DNA of 64,000 bases. It comes from Luidia sarsii. Lineage: Eukaryota > Echinodermata > Asteroidea > Paxillosida > Luidiidae. The notes under the pieces were generated by a model. It saw nothing but the letters and a program-made list of their open reading frames with translations. It made no database searches and had not been told where the DNA came from. Shown here in pieces: positions 25,803 to 34,473 of this stretch. How positions within the stretch are numbered: the first letter of the stretch is position 1; the number at the start of each line of letters is the position of its first letter. The DNA is taken from NCBI GenBank assembly GCA_949987565.1, contig OX465102.1, forward strand, positions 17,620,968 through 17,684,967, written 5' to 3'. A program made the translations under genes and the position numbers.

Positions 25803-28403
25803 TCAATTTTTTCGTTTACTTACAATAATAACAATTACAAGGTTATGAGCGTTTAACAAACTATGGATGCTGTGTTGGCGACCAGATACGAAAACCCACA
25901 CAAACCGTATAAGAAAAATTGTGGGCAAGTATACCTGATCTATGCGGGCCAACGCTTTCAGGCTAAGTTAGCAATCCGACTAAATAAGTCTTGACTGTCA
26001 CGCAAACGGCTCACCGAAAAACAAGACAATAATCAAACCTTTTTCACAGAATGTGTACAAATTGTATTAAATAAAACTTTAAAATATAAAGTAAATCTGC
26101 CATCGTAACACCCTTGTTGGTTATTTAAATGCAGTGAGGGACAATGTATACAGTTTTGTGAAACGTTCCTTTACTTGCTTTCAATCGCTTATGATAATTT
26201 TTACATAATTCCTTTCACTGTATTCTCTTTTAACAATATTACACTACTCGTACACTGTATTTCAACGTGTGTCCTTTGCTGCAGTCTAGCCTGAAGTGAT
26301 TTCTCCCGCTCCGCTAGCCACACCTTATTCAAATTAGGCGCTAAACCAGTGAACCATGCATCCGTTACGTAACAAACTATAAAGTAGATTTATTCTAATT
26401 CGCCTGGCACTCAACCAAATAAATCATCATTTTTGCTAGCAAAGCATACAATGTCAGCTCTTCATGTGTGTAACCACTGTTTTCCCTGCATATTAAATTG
26501 TGCGCGCGGAGGCCCCCCTCACAACTTTGAAGAGCCAACTACCGGTACAGTAAGATATTAATTTCTGTTCATGATTCACCACCTTAGCAGTCAAAATCAT
26601 GCTACTGTCATGACTGTATACAGGTACGTGTATACTTGGTGTATACTGACATATATGGTACAAACACAACAGCATAGCAGTTTTAGAGGTTTTCTCAAAC
26701 AGGGCCAATTTTCATGGCACTGCTGAAGGCAGAATTCTACACAATTATTAACCAGCTTACGGGACGCTGTAATAAGTGCAGATCATTTCATGGATCGTGT
26801 AAGCAAGGATTCTGTGCATAATTGTAGGTTAACAATGGAAAATGGTGACGCGGTCATTCGTTGGATTCGATGACCCAAATTTCAACGGCGACCGCGAATT
26901 CAGATCAAAAAAACCAAGAAATATTTTCACCGACGCAGGTTTGGGCGAGGTAAAATTTTCAACCCCCCCAACGGAGTTCCTTTACCTCCTTGGCTGAATT
27001 AAAATTAATTTGCAAAACGCGGCAATTACCAGCCGACAGCGCTAAGATTTCCTTTGCATTCTAGGCAGGGAAAGCAATCCACGCATGTATGCGCGTAGTG
27101 AAGAAATAATATTGCCTGTAAACTGTACGCATTATTCAGAGGAAATGTTGCTTACGTGAGTGTCGATTCTACGCTTACGGTAAGTGGTGCCATGAAGAGC
27201 CCTCCCTGTTGGCCAATCCTTTTGACATGTACACGTATACGGTGTAAGTGCATCCTGTGCTCTATGGAATATTGTACATCTACACTGTCTTGGTTGAGTT
27301 TCCCAACTCAATAAGTCCATGTGGTTACGGTAATAAGACTTATCCAATGTTCAAATGTAGCCATAGTCTAGGTGAAATTTCCATTTTTGTAATTTTTTTT
27401 TCAAGTCCAAGCATGCCAAGGGAAATGCACGACTTTAACGTCAAACAGATACTATGTACAGTGTGTATGTTGCTGACAGCTTATTAATATTAGCCAGTTT
27501 GGACGACTATAAAACATAAACAAATCGGCCTGCCCTTTTGATCCTACATGTACGGTAGGCCTACCATCCGCTGGCTCCCAGGAGACCTATTCCATATCAT
27601 TTGTGTCAATCATCACCGTATCACTTTCTAGAGTATAAACTGCGGAGGAAATTAAGCCGCGCAGGTTCCCGTTCCGCTAGGAAAGAAGGCCGAGTTTAAT
27701 GCTTGATAACGAAGGCTCTCTGAAACTTTCACCACTGTCACGTGAAATGACGTGACTCACTGGTTGTTTCTCGATAATATAGCGTCCTTTCCACTGTCCC
27801 AAATAAACGCGATTATTTGGATCATGATTGAGAGGGTGGGAAACGCTCTGCTGAATCGCACTGAATCCCACAATGCACCACTTGCGCCCTGACTGACAGG
27901 AAGTGATGCGCTTGTTTATTTGTCTCCCTGCAAAAGCCACACTGTAAGGACACATTGACCACAACGGCTAACCACAATCGCCTTTCGATTTTGTGCGTGA
28001 CGATTTTTTTGGCTGTGAGAAAGCGTGCAAAAAACCCCAAAATCGCGAAATGAATCACAATTATTTGGACAGTGGAAACTGCCCTACCTGTACTAAAGGA
28101 ACCTGTACACCGACACCAGGAGACAGTGGCTAGATGATGTACAGATGTAAGGGAATGGATCAACACCCCCATATATACTTGATAGGGAAGGCCAAGGTTA
28201 GGGGAGAGTGGAAGAAGTTAGTGCATCAGTGCACCAATGGTAAATGAGACTAAAGTACGGAGATGAGTGAGTGTGACACCGTCACGCAAGCAGGCAAGTA
28301 CTCACTCCAAGTAGAACAGGCGTCCGTCCTGGTTGAGCTTGGCCTGCCATCCATCCTGCAGTGACCGGTTGATGCCTGCCAGCACACTGTCCGGACTGTC
28401 CAT
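614..28403 (-). CDS. Protein with two N-terminal WW domains (5' part of gene)
   Basis: Two exons, 28306-28403 (coding part) and 614-736, join in phase 2 to give 73 residues plus a split codon. The protein starts MDSPDSVLAG, then WW1 (about residues 16-44: DGW, FYLDHNSRTAQWIPP, both Trp present) and, after a short linker, WW2 (from about residue 56: MPYGWEGALDKNGKHYYIN), whose second half is outside the window. WW domains bind proline-rich motifs. N-terminal tandem WW pairs are known in KIBRA/WWC and PLEKHA5/7 proteins, but the linker here is shorter and I cannot name the family. The ATG lies in GCGGCCATGG, a near-ideal animal initiation context, with an in-frame TAG upstream in the same exon. 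The intron between the exons is about 27.6 kb and is filled with repeats. Further exons inside it are possible but not needed, since WW1 is complete without them. Confidence 0.75.
826..1165 (-). mobile_element. tRNA-derived SINE (family S), split by a foldback
   Basis: Read on the minus strand, the head has an A-box-like TAGCTCAGATGG (seen here as CCATCTGAGCTA) followed by a body ending in GCGCCCCCACCCCGGCAAAGAC. The same head and body recur at 16636, 43030, 46605, 54420, 54590 and 57045. This copy is interrupted at 920/1077 by foldback element B with a 10-bp duplication. Confidence 0.7.
921..1076. mobile_element. Foldback element B inserted in a SINE
   Basis: A nearly palindromic element of 156 bp. 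The left half contains TTTCGATCCTAGCAGGACC and the right half its reverse complement, GCTAGGATCGAAACGTC, around a short centre. It is flanked by TTCTAACGAT and TTCTTACGAT (one mismatch), read as a 10-bp target duplication. More or less complete copies occur at about 10613, 16490, 20165, 21943, 28750, 32325, 34474, 39729, 40350, 41610 and 57548. Confidence 0.75.
1637..1965. repeat. TACATG-type simple repeat clusters
   Basis: Several runs of the self-complementary hexamer TACATG occur, with TACCGGGTACATG variants, for example near 1680, 1863 and 1921. Similar runs lie at 2636-2720, 21110-21190 and 29207-29235. Confidence 0.85.
1980..2446. mobile_element. MITE A, copy 1 (TA target site)
   Basis: A 467-bp non-autonomous element. 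The ends are GGGCCGTTCCCACTAC and its inverted counterpart GTAGTGGGAACAGCCC, and both are flanked by TA. Inside, the ends continue as repeated ATCGCGATTTGAATCGCGAT words, so the whole element is rich in internal inverted repeats. There is no coding capacity. A TA target site suggests mobilisation by a Tc1/mariner-type transposase, but this is inference. Confidence 0.8.
3190..3490. repeat. GA-rich low-complexity tract
   Basis: About 300 bases of GAGAG/GGGGAGAG purine tract on the plus strand. The Ser/Pro/Leu-rich frames on the other strand are artefacts of it. Confidence 0.9.
3491..4410. other. Intronic sequence without recognised feature
   Basis: Non-repetitive or anciently decayed sequence. 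I see no splice-bounded frame with a recognisable domain on either strand. Confidence 0.4.
4418..4575. repeat. CT-rich low-complexity tract
   Basis: A pyrimidine tract dominated by TCTC with CCCTCC interruptions, the mirror of the purine tract at 3190-3490. Confidence 0.9.
4925..5415. mobile_element. MITE with GTTCAGACA inverted ends
   Basis: The left end is GGGCTATGTTCAGACACGG and the right end GGTGTCTGAACGACCCC, an imperfect terminal inverted repeat of about 20 bp. The interior (5220-5400) has repeated GATAGACCGTT / GTCTACGTAGACCG inverted motifs. The element is about 491 bp with no coding capacity. I could not define a target duplication. Confidence 0.65.
6090..6314. repeat. (GGA)n microsatellite
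   Basis: About 225 bp of almost perfect GGA triplets with two GGGGGA interruptions near 6210-6222. The poly-Arg and poly-Ser frames across it are artefacts. Confidence 0.97.
6400..6510. repeat. Isolated unit of a diverged ~160-bp repeat
   Basis: It contains GGCAAGAAGGATAATTGTCTC and GATATGATGAATGACATTGG. Related sequence resumes right after the TCTC array (GATATGATAAACGACACTGG at 8396) and repeats through 9130. Confidence 0.55.
6515..8350. repeat. TCTC/TCTG/TATC microsatellite array (1.8 kb)
   Basis: A pyrimidine-rich array of TCTC with interspersed TG and TA dinucleotides. It forms higher-order blocks such as CTCTCTGTATCTCTATCTGT repeated dozens of times. All three plus frames stay open for about 520-550 codons because the words lack TAA, TAG and TGA, so these frames are not genes. 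Confidence 0.97.
8380..9130. repeat. Diverged tandem repeat, ~155-185 bp units
   Basis: Landmarks resembling TTGGCAAG followed by a GATTGTGCCCC- or TCTCCC-like stretch recur near 8520, 8681, 8835 and 9020, often with GATGTTGATG just before. Divergence between units is high. Confidence 0.5.
9199..9711. mobile_element. MITE with TTAA target duplication
   Basis: The element is 513 bp. The ends are AGGTCTACAGAAAT and, inverted, ATTTCTGTATGTACCT; TTAA stands on both sides (9195-9198 and 9712-9715). TTAA duplication is typical of piggyBac- and Kolobok-type elements. There is no reading frame of note, so it is non-autonomous. The class is inferred only from the target site. Confidence 0.7.
10325..10341. 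repeat. (TG)n microsatellite
   Basis: A short GTGTGTGTG run of 17 bases. Confidence 0.9.
10613..10680. mobile_element. Foldback B fragment
   Basis: Half of element B: CTGAGAAAGGTCCTACTGGTC, then GAGATTTGGTTTGCATTATTTC, matching the right half of other copies. Confidence 0.5.
10748..11460. repeat. CA / GACA / GAGA low-complexity tract (0.7 kb)
   Basis: It begins with (AC)n at about 10780-10806, passes into AGACACA/GAGACAGA words and ends in GAGAGA. Overlapping frames on both strands are spurious. Confidence 0.95.
12140..13070. repeat. CAATCCTCC minisatellite with inverted last unit
   Basis: Tandem units of about 40-50 bp contain CCTCAATCCTCCACAATCC followed by AGTGTAAATTTTACAACCTT. After a C-run at 13027-13038 the unit appears inverted (GGATTGTGGAGGATTGAGG, 13043-13061). 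Unit length varies, and frames such as FTTFLNPPQSS on the plus strand are translations of the repeat. A related, decayed set (CCTCAATCCTACA) lies at 34950-35220. Confidence 0.9.
14053..14385. repeat. CT-rich low-complexity tract
   Basis: About 330 bases of TCTCTC/CACTC pyrimidine sequence. Confidence 0.95.
14961..15386. mobile_element. MITE A, diverged copy
   Basis: It starts CGGCTGTTTCCACTATCC and ends CACAGTGGGAATGGCCC. The interior keeps the ATCGCGATTCAAACTCCAC and AATAAACGTGACTATTA words of family A. Confidence 0.7.
15672..15952. mobile_element. MITE with GGGCCC..ATTTCATAGAGC ends
   Basis: The left end is GGGCCCTATTTCATAGAGC. The right end read inverted is GGGCCCAATTTCATAGAGC (18 of 19 match). 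The element is 281 bp with no coding frame. The interior carries CTTAAGC/GCTAAGCA words next to the ends. Confidence 0.75.
16490..16930 (-). mobile_element. Foldback B next to SINE S
   Basis: 16490-16635 is element B (CAAAAATGTTGCAAACTGCG, then the GTTTCGATCC / GGATCAAAATGTC arms). 16636-16930 is SINE S read on the minus strand, with the T-arm-like region, CATCTGAGCT and the body ending in AACTAATTGTTGTAAACCTGGC. Confidence 0.65.
17975..18910. mobile_element. Compound foldback element, GTCCGCACTGGACTT arms
   Basis: The outer ends are AGCCGTGTTCACACTGG (left) and CCAGTGCGGACACGGCT (right), an imperfect inverted repeat. The same arm appears internally in both orientations near 18210, 18267, 18364, 18415 and 18890, including a compact palindrome at 18362-18438. 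This looks like nested or serially duplicated copies of one foldback MITE about 936 bp in all. Confidence 0.65.
19059..19081. repeat. Poly(G) run
   Basis: A run of 23 consecutive G. Shorter runs of 9-18 occur near 2228, 4858, 8846, 13480, 13583 and 22902. Confidence 0.95.
19250..19345. mobile_element. Foldback D fragment
   Basis: It contains TGCGGTGACACATCTCTTG twice and GGCTCTGAAAAGAGCCGG, which match the arms and centre of element D at 54766. Confidence 0.5.
20165..20345. mobile_element. Foldback B, degenerate copies
   Basis: Two imperfect B halves: GGGCCTGATGTTTTGCTCC with AGGACCTTTCTG, then TTTGCATTTTGGTCAGGAAG and GGACGTTTCAATCCAAG. Confidence 0.5.
20518..20790. mobile_element. MITE A, truncated copy
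   Basis: The start reads ATTTCCACTACACCGAATG and continues with ATTTGGATCGCGATTTG and AACTCCACTTTTTTTGC. The family's right end is missing. Confidence 0.65.
21212..21677. mobile_element. MITE A, near-full copy 2
   Basis: 466 bp, collinear with copy 1 (1980-2446) from GGGCTGTTCCCACTACG to TAGTGGGAACGGCCC. The flanks are TA on the left and TT on the right. It shares the GCAAGCGGGAATGGCGG and GCACTTCCTGGCAGTA interior with copy 1, so the two are the closest pair in the window. Confidence 0.8.
21943..22090. mobile_element. Foldback B copy
   Basis: It begins TTGTTGCAAACTGCTCACTG, with arms GACGTTTCGATCCTAGC and GCTAGGATCGAAACGTC about 45 bp apart. Confidence 0.7.
22225..22370. mobile_element. 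Head-to-head pair of SINE S fragments
   Basis: A minus-oriented head (TGACTTGAACCTCTGGTTTTG) is followed by a plus-oriented one ending GGGTTCAAATCCCGGTCCAG, a clear B-box. Together they form an inverted pair. Confidence 0.55.
22973..23442. mobile_element. TIR element C
   Basis: 470 bp. The left arm CATATGTAACCCGGCACAGC and the right arm (inverted) CATATGTGACCCGGCACAGC extend to about 33 bp with four mismatches. Fragments of the same end occur at 33351-33460 and 37199-37300. The interior is AT-rich and codes for nothing I recognise. Confidence 0.7.
23881..24292. mobile_element. MITE A, diverged copy
   Basis: Starts GCTGTTTCCACTGTCACAAA and ends CACAGTGGAAAGGGCCC, with interior GGATCGCGATTTGGATC and CCCACAGTGCACCACTCG. 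Confidence 0.65.
24293..25740. other. Intronic sequence, probably old repeats
   Basis: AT-rich sequence with a stretch of about 300 bases (24470-24810) of the style seen in dispersed repeats (GGGATAGCACAACATTGG, AAAATTTCAGCTCAATCC). There is no coding evidence. Confidence 0.4.
25757..25804. repeat. (TTTC)n microsatellite
   Basis: A run of about ten TTTC units, preceded by TCTGTCTGTC. Confidence 0.95.
25805..26870. other. Intronic sequence without recognised feature
   Basis: AT-rich and non-repetitive within this window. I see no frame or splice-bounded exon. Confidence 0.4.
26871..27202. mobile_element. Dispersed repeat G, copy 1
   Basis: This stretch aligns with 61071-61415 over its whole length: CAGGTTTGGGC, TGCATTCTAGGCAGGG, GAAATAATATTG and the end TCTACGCTTACGGTAAG, GCCATGAA. 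I do not see terminal inverted repeats, so the class is unknown. Confidence 0.6.
27782..28084. mobile_element. MITE A, short copy (TA flanks)
   Basis: 303 bp between TA dinucleotides. It starts GCGTCCTTTCCACTGTCCC and ends GACAGTGGAAACTGCCC, and has lost about a third of the family interior. It lies about 220 bp downstream of the WW gene exon, in the intron. Confidence 0.7.
28306..28403 (-). CDS. WW gene first coding exon: start codon and first half of WW1
   Basis: The coding part is 98 nt (32 codons plus GA). It starts at an ATG in GCGGCCATGG, reads MDSPDSVLAGINRSLQDGW, then QAKLNQDGRLFYL, and stops at the donor TTGGA|GTGAGT in phase 2. Joined to the exon at 736 it restores Asp-His in FYLDHNSRTAQW, the usual D/N-H of WW domains. 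Confidence 0.78.
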
Positions 28404-28549
28404 GGCCGCTGGCCAGTGGCCCGATGGCTGGCTCAAGGCAACGACTGGACAGCGGTCAAGGGCAAGAGATCGCGCATCCTAATATTCCGGTGCCGTCCGA
28501 CAAAAGAGAGGCTTGCACCTTGTCAAGCGATTTGTGACTCTAACATAAC
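28404..28549 (-). other. 5' UTR part of the WW gene exon
   Basis: On the minus strand a strong acceptor (TTTCTTTTTCGTATCCCACAG) precedes base 28549. An in-frame TAG lies between it and the ATG. This part is therefore likely untranslated, and at least one noncoding first exon must lie further right. Confidence 0.6.
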
Positions 28550-28749
28550 CTGTGGGATACGAAAAAGAAAACATTCATTTTAAAAATGGGATTTTGAAAT
28601 GACAAAAATAAGTCCAGTGGAAACGCATCTGTCATCCAAACCCCTGTTACTCTTTCTTTCCTATTTGCTTTGTCCCTGTCATTCTGCCTTTGAGAACTTG
28701 TAGTTCCAGCTACGATTCAAAGGTCAGGTCCTCCTATTTTGTGAAAAAT

Positions 28750-28945
28750 ACAAGGTTACGAATTAAAAATTAGGAGGGGCCTGAGCCGCCTGACGTTTCG
28801 ATCCTAGCAGGACCTCTCTCAAAGACAGGATGCATGCTGCCTTTGTGAAAGGCCCTGCTACATGTATAGGTTCGAAACGTCAGAAGCTCCTAATTATTTA
28901 TATTTGGGTCATTTGAGAGAGTAAAGCAGTTTGCATATTACTGTA
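28750..28945. mobile_element. Foldback B copy
   Basis: Arms GACGTTTCGATCCTAGCAGG and GGTTCGAAACGTCAG flank a longer centre. The right tail reads TTTGGGTCATTTGAGAGAG and AGCAGTTTGCA, as in other copies. Confidence 0.6.
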
Positions 28946-29484
28946 ATTGGTTACAAATTAATCCTCAGGAACACCGGTACTGGTAATACCAGTAAGGACT
29001 ACAGTAGTGTACTGTACAAGGCAGTGAAATCTTGATAAGTCAAACTATGATAACTCAAAACTCCCAAGTCAACCGAGGAATTTATTCCCTCCAGTTGTAA
29101 AATTTACAATGGTACAACTTCAAATGTACAAAACTCTGCTTAATCTCAAATTTTGAAATGTTGACATTTTGAGATTTGATTTTCATGTACCGGTATGTTG
29201 TATATTAGATGTACACGTACATGTATACATGTGTCATGTGTACAGTATTCAGGCATTGCCTTTACTATGGGCACATCACTCAAATGACACGTCAGATGAG
29301 GAACTTCCCATTAAAAAAAAAAACCACCACTGTAAGCCGACCCACAAAATCAGCCTGGAAAGAGTTCATCATTGGTTTCACAGACAAAAGGAACGGTGGT
29401 TTCGGTCATGAATATCCAGTTGGGGTAATCTAAAACTGTGGCCTACTTTACAAATTATAGATGCAGAGTACGAATTGTGTGCGT

Positions 29485-30005
29485 GGGGCCACTACACCAA
29501 AAAAAAACGCGATTATTTTGATCGCGATTTGAATCGCGATCCAAACTCTACTTTTTTTGCGTGTGTGGACACAATAAACGCGATTATTAGTGGGATTTGA
29601 ATCGCGACTCGGACTCCACTAAGAGTGAGACTTTTTCAAAAAATCGCATTTATTTGCGACGCGATGTGTGTGGGAATAAACGCAAGTGGGATATGAATCG
29701 TGATCCACTATTAGTGAGACTTTTCTAAATAATCGCGTTTATTTGCCATCCGGTGGGTGTCCAGTTTTTTTTAATCCCACAATGCATCGCTCGCGCTGTG
29801 AATGCCTGGAAGTACTCTGCTTGTTTACTACGTAAACATTACGTGCGTCTCCCTGTGTGGGCCACCCTCAAGGACACACAAACCGTTTGACTGCAACTAC
29901 CAACCACAATCAGCTCGCAATTTCTTGCGTCATGATTTTTTAGTCCTATGTGGACGCGAGAAAACAAAAAGGCTTTCACAATTATTTGCACAGTGGGCAT
30001 GGGCC
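29485..30005. mobile_element. MITE A, long copy
   Basis: Starts GGGGCCACTACACC with the usual GCGATTTGAATCGCGAT arm and ends CACAGTGGGCATGGGCC before TA. The central part (29640-29740) holds a duplicated ATTTGCGACGCGATG-type segment, making it longer than the other copies. Confidence 0.7.
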
Positions 30006-31099
30006 TACTATCTAACATACAACCGTAGGCCTACCTGTCTGTCACTGTGGTAGAAGCTATTTAGCTTTCAATTATTCTAGACATTCTATCAAATTATGAA
30101 CAACATGGCAAATCAGAATGAATTCATTAGAGGGAACAGAAAGGACAGGATTTGAACACCAGACCACTAGCACATGTCATGCACAATTGCACATAGTCTG
30201 GAATTTTATAGTTTTATAACATGAGGTCTTGGGTTCATATCCTGACCTAATTAAATTGTCTTTGATCTTCATTTTCTGTCCAAAAATATAACCATATGAA
30301 TTTAACTGATAAAAGTGTTTCTGCAAAGGTCCTTCTTAGAGCAAAGGCTGGGCTCTATAAATCTGGGAACCATCTGAATTACTGTACAGTGTACAGTCTC
30401 TCTTTTGGGGGGATAGGACCTATCTATTTTGGTTTCTGGACGAATTGCACGTGAGATTGTTTTGTTACTGTGTGTAGCATACAGGTGTAGCATACATTCC
30501 TTTGTCAGAATTTACATGGATTGTCAAGGATTTTCATGGATTCAAATACAAAACAGAATGTCATTTTTTGGTCATTATTTAGTCATTTTGATTTGCCTCC
30601 AGGCAATGGCAGGGAAAAGGCATAACATTTATCGGTTGATGACAAGAGAATTAGTCTGGTACAAATGTTTGCAGCTAAAAACAATAACGATGAATAAAAG
30701 TAATGATGATTTAATGAATAATTAATGAATGAAATTCATAGTGCACTTGCTGCAGCACCAGCCTGTTTGAGAGTGCATTATACCGGTAAAAACAGTAGTC
30801 TGTAATTTTATAATTATATGCAATGATAATCATAATTGGAATGATATTGAGCCCGCTAAACCCAAACATGAGAAATCTAAGAAAGGATTAAAACAATCCC
30901 TCAAAATATGATACACTGTACTCTAATGGATTAAAGATAACAGTAATTTGTAGGTGATACAATTGGCCATAAAAAGTACCAATTGCAATAAATGGTACCA
31001 TTACCGGTGTTCATAAAATAGATGGTGAATCATTAATTTGATAATGACTGCAAGAAGGAAAAATATGTACAACATACAATGTTCCCACTATGAAAACAA
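30006..31099. other. Noncoding upstream sequence, nothing recognised
   Basis: AT-rich DNA with no supported gene or structured repeat. Confidence 0.4.
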
Positions 31100-31518
31100 A
31101 GTTCCCACTACATAATAATCACGATTTGAATTGCGATTTGGTGTCCACAAAAAAAATTGCGTCGCAAAAAATCGCGAGCCGATTGTGGTTAGCAGTTGTG
31201 GTCAATTGGTGGGTGTGTCCTTGAGGGTGGCCCATGCAGGGAGACATATAAACAAGCACGGCTCTTCCTGTCAATCTGAGCATGAGCAGTGCATTGTGAG
31301 ATTAAAAAAACAACAACGTGCGATTCAATGGAGTGTTCCCACACACACTGCGTCACAAATAAATGCAAGTCTCACTCTTAGTGGAGTCAGAATCGCAATT
31401 AAAATCCCACTAATAATGGTGTTTATTGTGTCCACACACGCACAAAAAGTGGAGTTTGAATTGTGATTCAAATCGGGGTCCAAATATTCACGTTAATTTA
31501 GTGTAGTGAAAACGGCCC
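31100..31518. mobile_element. MITE A copy (first of a tandem pair)
   Basis: Starts TTCCCACTACATAATAATC and ends GTAGTGAAAACGGCCC before TA. The interior shows GCGTCGCAAA and CATTGTGAGATTAAAAAAAC. Confidence 0.7.
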
Positions 31519-31545
31519 TAATACACGAATATGCTTACAGAAGGC

Positions 31546-31960
31546 ACGTTTCTATTATGAAAAAAATCGCGATTTGAATCGCGATTTAAAACCCTTTTTT
31601 TTTGGTCTTGTCCACACAGGCCAAAAAATCGCGTCGCAAATAATTGCGAGGCGATTGCGGTTAGCTGTGTGGTCGCACTGCGCATGCGGCTTTCCTGAAA
31701 GATTGCATGCGCACGCAATGCATTGTGGGACAAAAAAACGGTACGATTTGCGCGGAGGCGGGAGCGTTCCCACAAACATCGCGTTGCAAATAAACGCGAT
31801 TTTTTTAAAAAGTCTTACTCTTAGTGGAGTCAGAATCGCGATGCAAATCCCACTAATAATCGCGTTTATTGTGTCCACACAAAAAAAAAAGTGGAGTTTG
31901 GATCGCGATTCAAATCGCGATCCAAATAATCACGTTTTTTTGGTGTAGTGGAAACGGCCC
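31546..31960. mobile_element. MITE A copy (second of a tandem pair)
   Basis: Starts CGTTTCTATTATGAAAAAAA and ends GTAGTGGAAACGGCCC before TA. It lies in the same orientation only about 28 bp from the previous copy. Confidence 0.7.
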
Positions 31961-32324
31961 TAAAGAAGCTGAGCAGCTTTTCACAAAGGTGCACATCTCA
32001 CACATATCAATTATCATGCCCCAGACAATATAAACAAAGGTTGTAATATATTCTGGCTGGATGTCCATTATCCGTCCCTTGCCATGGCAACTGAGCAGGG
32101 AATTTTGCAGGAATGCTACCTGTTATGCATACTTGTCTGTGGAGGGTCCTTTCAGTTTCGCATCTGTATTATATTGTGAGTTTGTAAAAACGTCCTTGAG
32201 ACTTCAGTCATATATGATTATGTCAACTGCGTAAAGGTCTGTCTTTTTCAAGAATTTTTCGGCCGCTGTGAGGGCAAAAACAAACTCGTGCAGGAAAAAT
32301 AAATTTTCGAATTTTAACAATTTT

Positions 32325-32455
32325 GGATTTCGATCCTAGCTTCAGTAGCAGGACCTTTCTAAAAGGCAGAAACAAAAAAACTAAGTTGGGCCCTACTAAT
32401 ATTCGCTTTTTGGTCATTTCAGTCAGTAAGGAGTTTGCAACATTTTCGCATACAA
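32325..32455. mobile_element. Foldback B copy
   Basis: TTTCGATCCTAGCTTCAGTA, GCAGGACCTTTCTAAAAGG and the tail TCATTTCAGTCAGTAAGGAG identify it. Confidence 0.6.
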
Positions 32456-33279
32456 TATTTATTTACTGTCTCCACAAAATGAAGCAAACAAAATGGTGCC
32501 GGAATGTAATTCCATGTATTAGTAGGAACACTCCTTTAATTTTTTTTTTTTGTCATTTCACATATTTTGAGTCCCAGAAAGCCTGTTCTGGCTGTTTTTC
32601 CCGTTGTCCCGGGCATCGGGCAAAAACACCCACCCATCTCTGAATAGAAACAAGTGGTGCATGGCAAATGACCTGCAAATGTGCAGAGAATGTTCAAGTA
32701 TGTCACCTTGAAAATCACACCAACAAAAACATACACTATACAATACAATGTGTGCAACCACAACATTGCATACATTCAAATATAAACTGTGTGCACACAG
32801 CTTACTTCACGACTTCATACAAAATGCAACAGAAGACGGCGAAATGACCATCTACTCCAAAAAGTCCCTTTTTTCAGTATTAAATGGCATTAAAAGTCAA
32901 AGCACTGTCAAAATGCATGTCAAAATCAATTTTATTTAAATTTTTGCATTTTCGGAAATTCTATGTTTTAGAGGATCATTCTTCTGAAGGAATTTTTAAA
33001 CAAATGTCTGTAAATATTGAACAATAGTAAGAGTGTTGGTGCACCGGGTGCATGACCTCAAACTTTAGAGCCGTAACTCTCGAAAAGTGGTTTGCTCGAC
33101 TGGGCAATGCCTCGTCATAATTCTCGCATCGTAACTTTGGATTTTGGTAACCTATGAGAATATAAATATCATTGGAATTTGGAAATACTCTTCGCAATGG
33201 TGGAGAAATCTCCAAAACTCAAACTCTGACTAGCCCCCATGAACCATGCAATTTTCAAATTATAAACTGTTTTTCTTAT

Positions 33280-33640
33280 TATAGTGGGATTTGAATTGCG
33301 ATATCAATTAGTGATTACCGTAGTGAGACTTTTCCAAATAATTACATTTGTGACCCGGCACAGCATAATGAAGAAAACCCAACTTTTGAGATTTTGAGGT
33401 TTTCTAACAATGTGAAAGAGTATACCATTAGCTTTCAAATGATATCAAAATATAATATCCTCTAATACTTAAAATACTCCCTGCATGGGCCACCCTCAAT
33501 GACCCACTCTCCATTTGACCACAACTGCTTACAACAATTGGAGTGCAATTTTTTGGCCTAGGTGTGGACGCGAGCTAAAAAACACCGCGGTTTTTGATCG
33601 CGATTATTTGGGCAGTGGAATCGGCCATAATGCAACGGTT
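33280..33640. mobile_element. MITE A remnant interrupted by an element C end
   Basis: 33280-33350 carries MITE A interior (GTGGGATTTGAATTGCGAT). 33351-33460 matches the end of element C (GTGACCCGGCACAGCATAAT). 33480-33630 returns to MITE A (CATGGGCCACCCTCAATGAC, then TTATTTGGGCAGTGG). Confidence 0.55.
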
Positions 33641-34473
33641 GTCAGGACCACTGTTACGATTTGTTTAGTCACAACCAGTTTCAAATCAAGGTGAGTGCAG
33701 CCATGTGGGAAGATTCACAAAATTTGTGTTTTAGTGACAGCATTCTTCTTCGCAAGTGCACAATAAGGGGGTATTGCCTATCAGACCATAATATGATCAG
33801 ACTCAGTGGGCCCAGCCATGCTTACACTTACAGGACCCAGGGAATGGCCAAGGCCATGAATACCAAACACACTCAATGAATTCTACCCCCCCCCCCCCAC
33901 CACCACCACCACCTTTGAAAACAGGAGAATCAATCGAATAGATAGTATTTATAAATCAGATTTGCGGGGTACCGCTGACTTTCATACTGAACATTTTGTG
34001 TGTGCGGATGCGCATTAGGGCCTACAGTCAAATGCCAACTTTGATTTTTCACAAATTACATTTGCCCCGGACTTTGAAAGCGAGCTTTAAAGAAAAACAC
34101 CCAATGACATTGAATGGTTGGCAAGGTAAGAGTACAATACAGTTAAGAGAGACATGTACATGTGGGTGTCAGGTCTATAACGTCCGGTTCATTCAAAGGT
34201 TCTTTTTGGCAAGTTCAATAAAATCAAAATCGAATGTTCCATTCTTAAGTCTACCTGTACATCCGTGATATTCCTGAACAAAAAAAAAAATTGGTTTCTG
34301 AAAATGTCTACAAAAGTAAAAGAAATTCCTTGAAAGTTATCACTAAGGAGTGAGAACATGGATGTACTGCTGTGAGCCACTGCAGGGGTTATAATTCCCA
34401 GGAAATTCCTGGGCAATAACTATGTTTCAAACATACATGTATAGTAGCTCGAAAGGTAACTTAGAACTAAAAT
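33641..34473. other. Noncoding sequence, C-run and CAC repeat
   Basis: Includes a C-run and (CAC)n at 33888-33912. No gene is supported. Confidence 0.4.

Larger units (their letters stand above)
737..28305 (-). other. Giant repeat-filled intron inside WW1
   Basis: The donor at 28305/28306 is TTGGA|GTGAGT and the acceptor at 737/736 is CCTCTGTAG|T. All repeats listed between these points lie in this intron if no other gene is nested here. I looked for other conserved exons on both strands and found none that I could support; the long frames are microsatellite translations. Confidence 0.6.
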
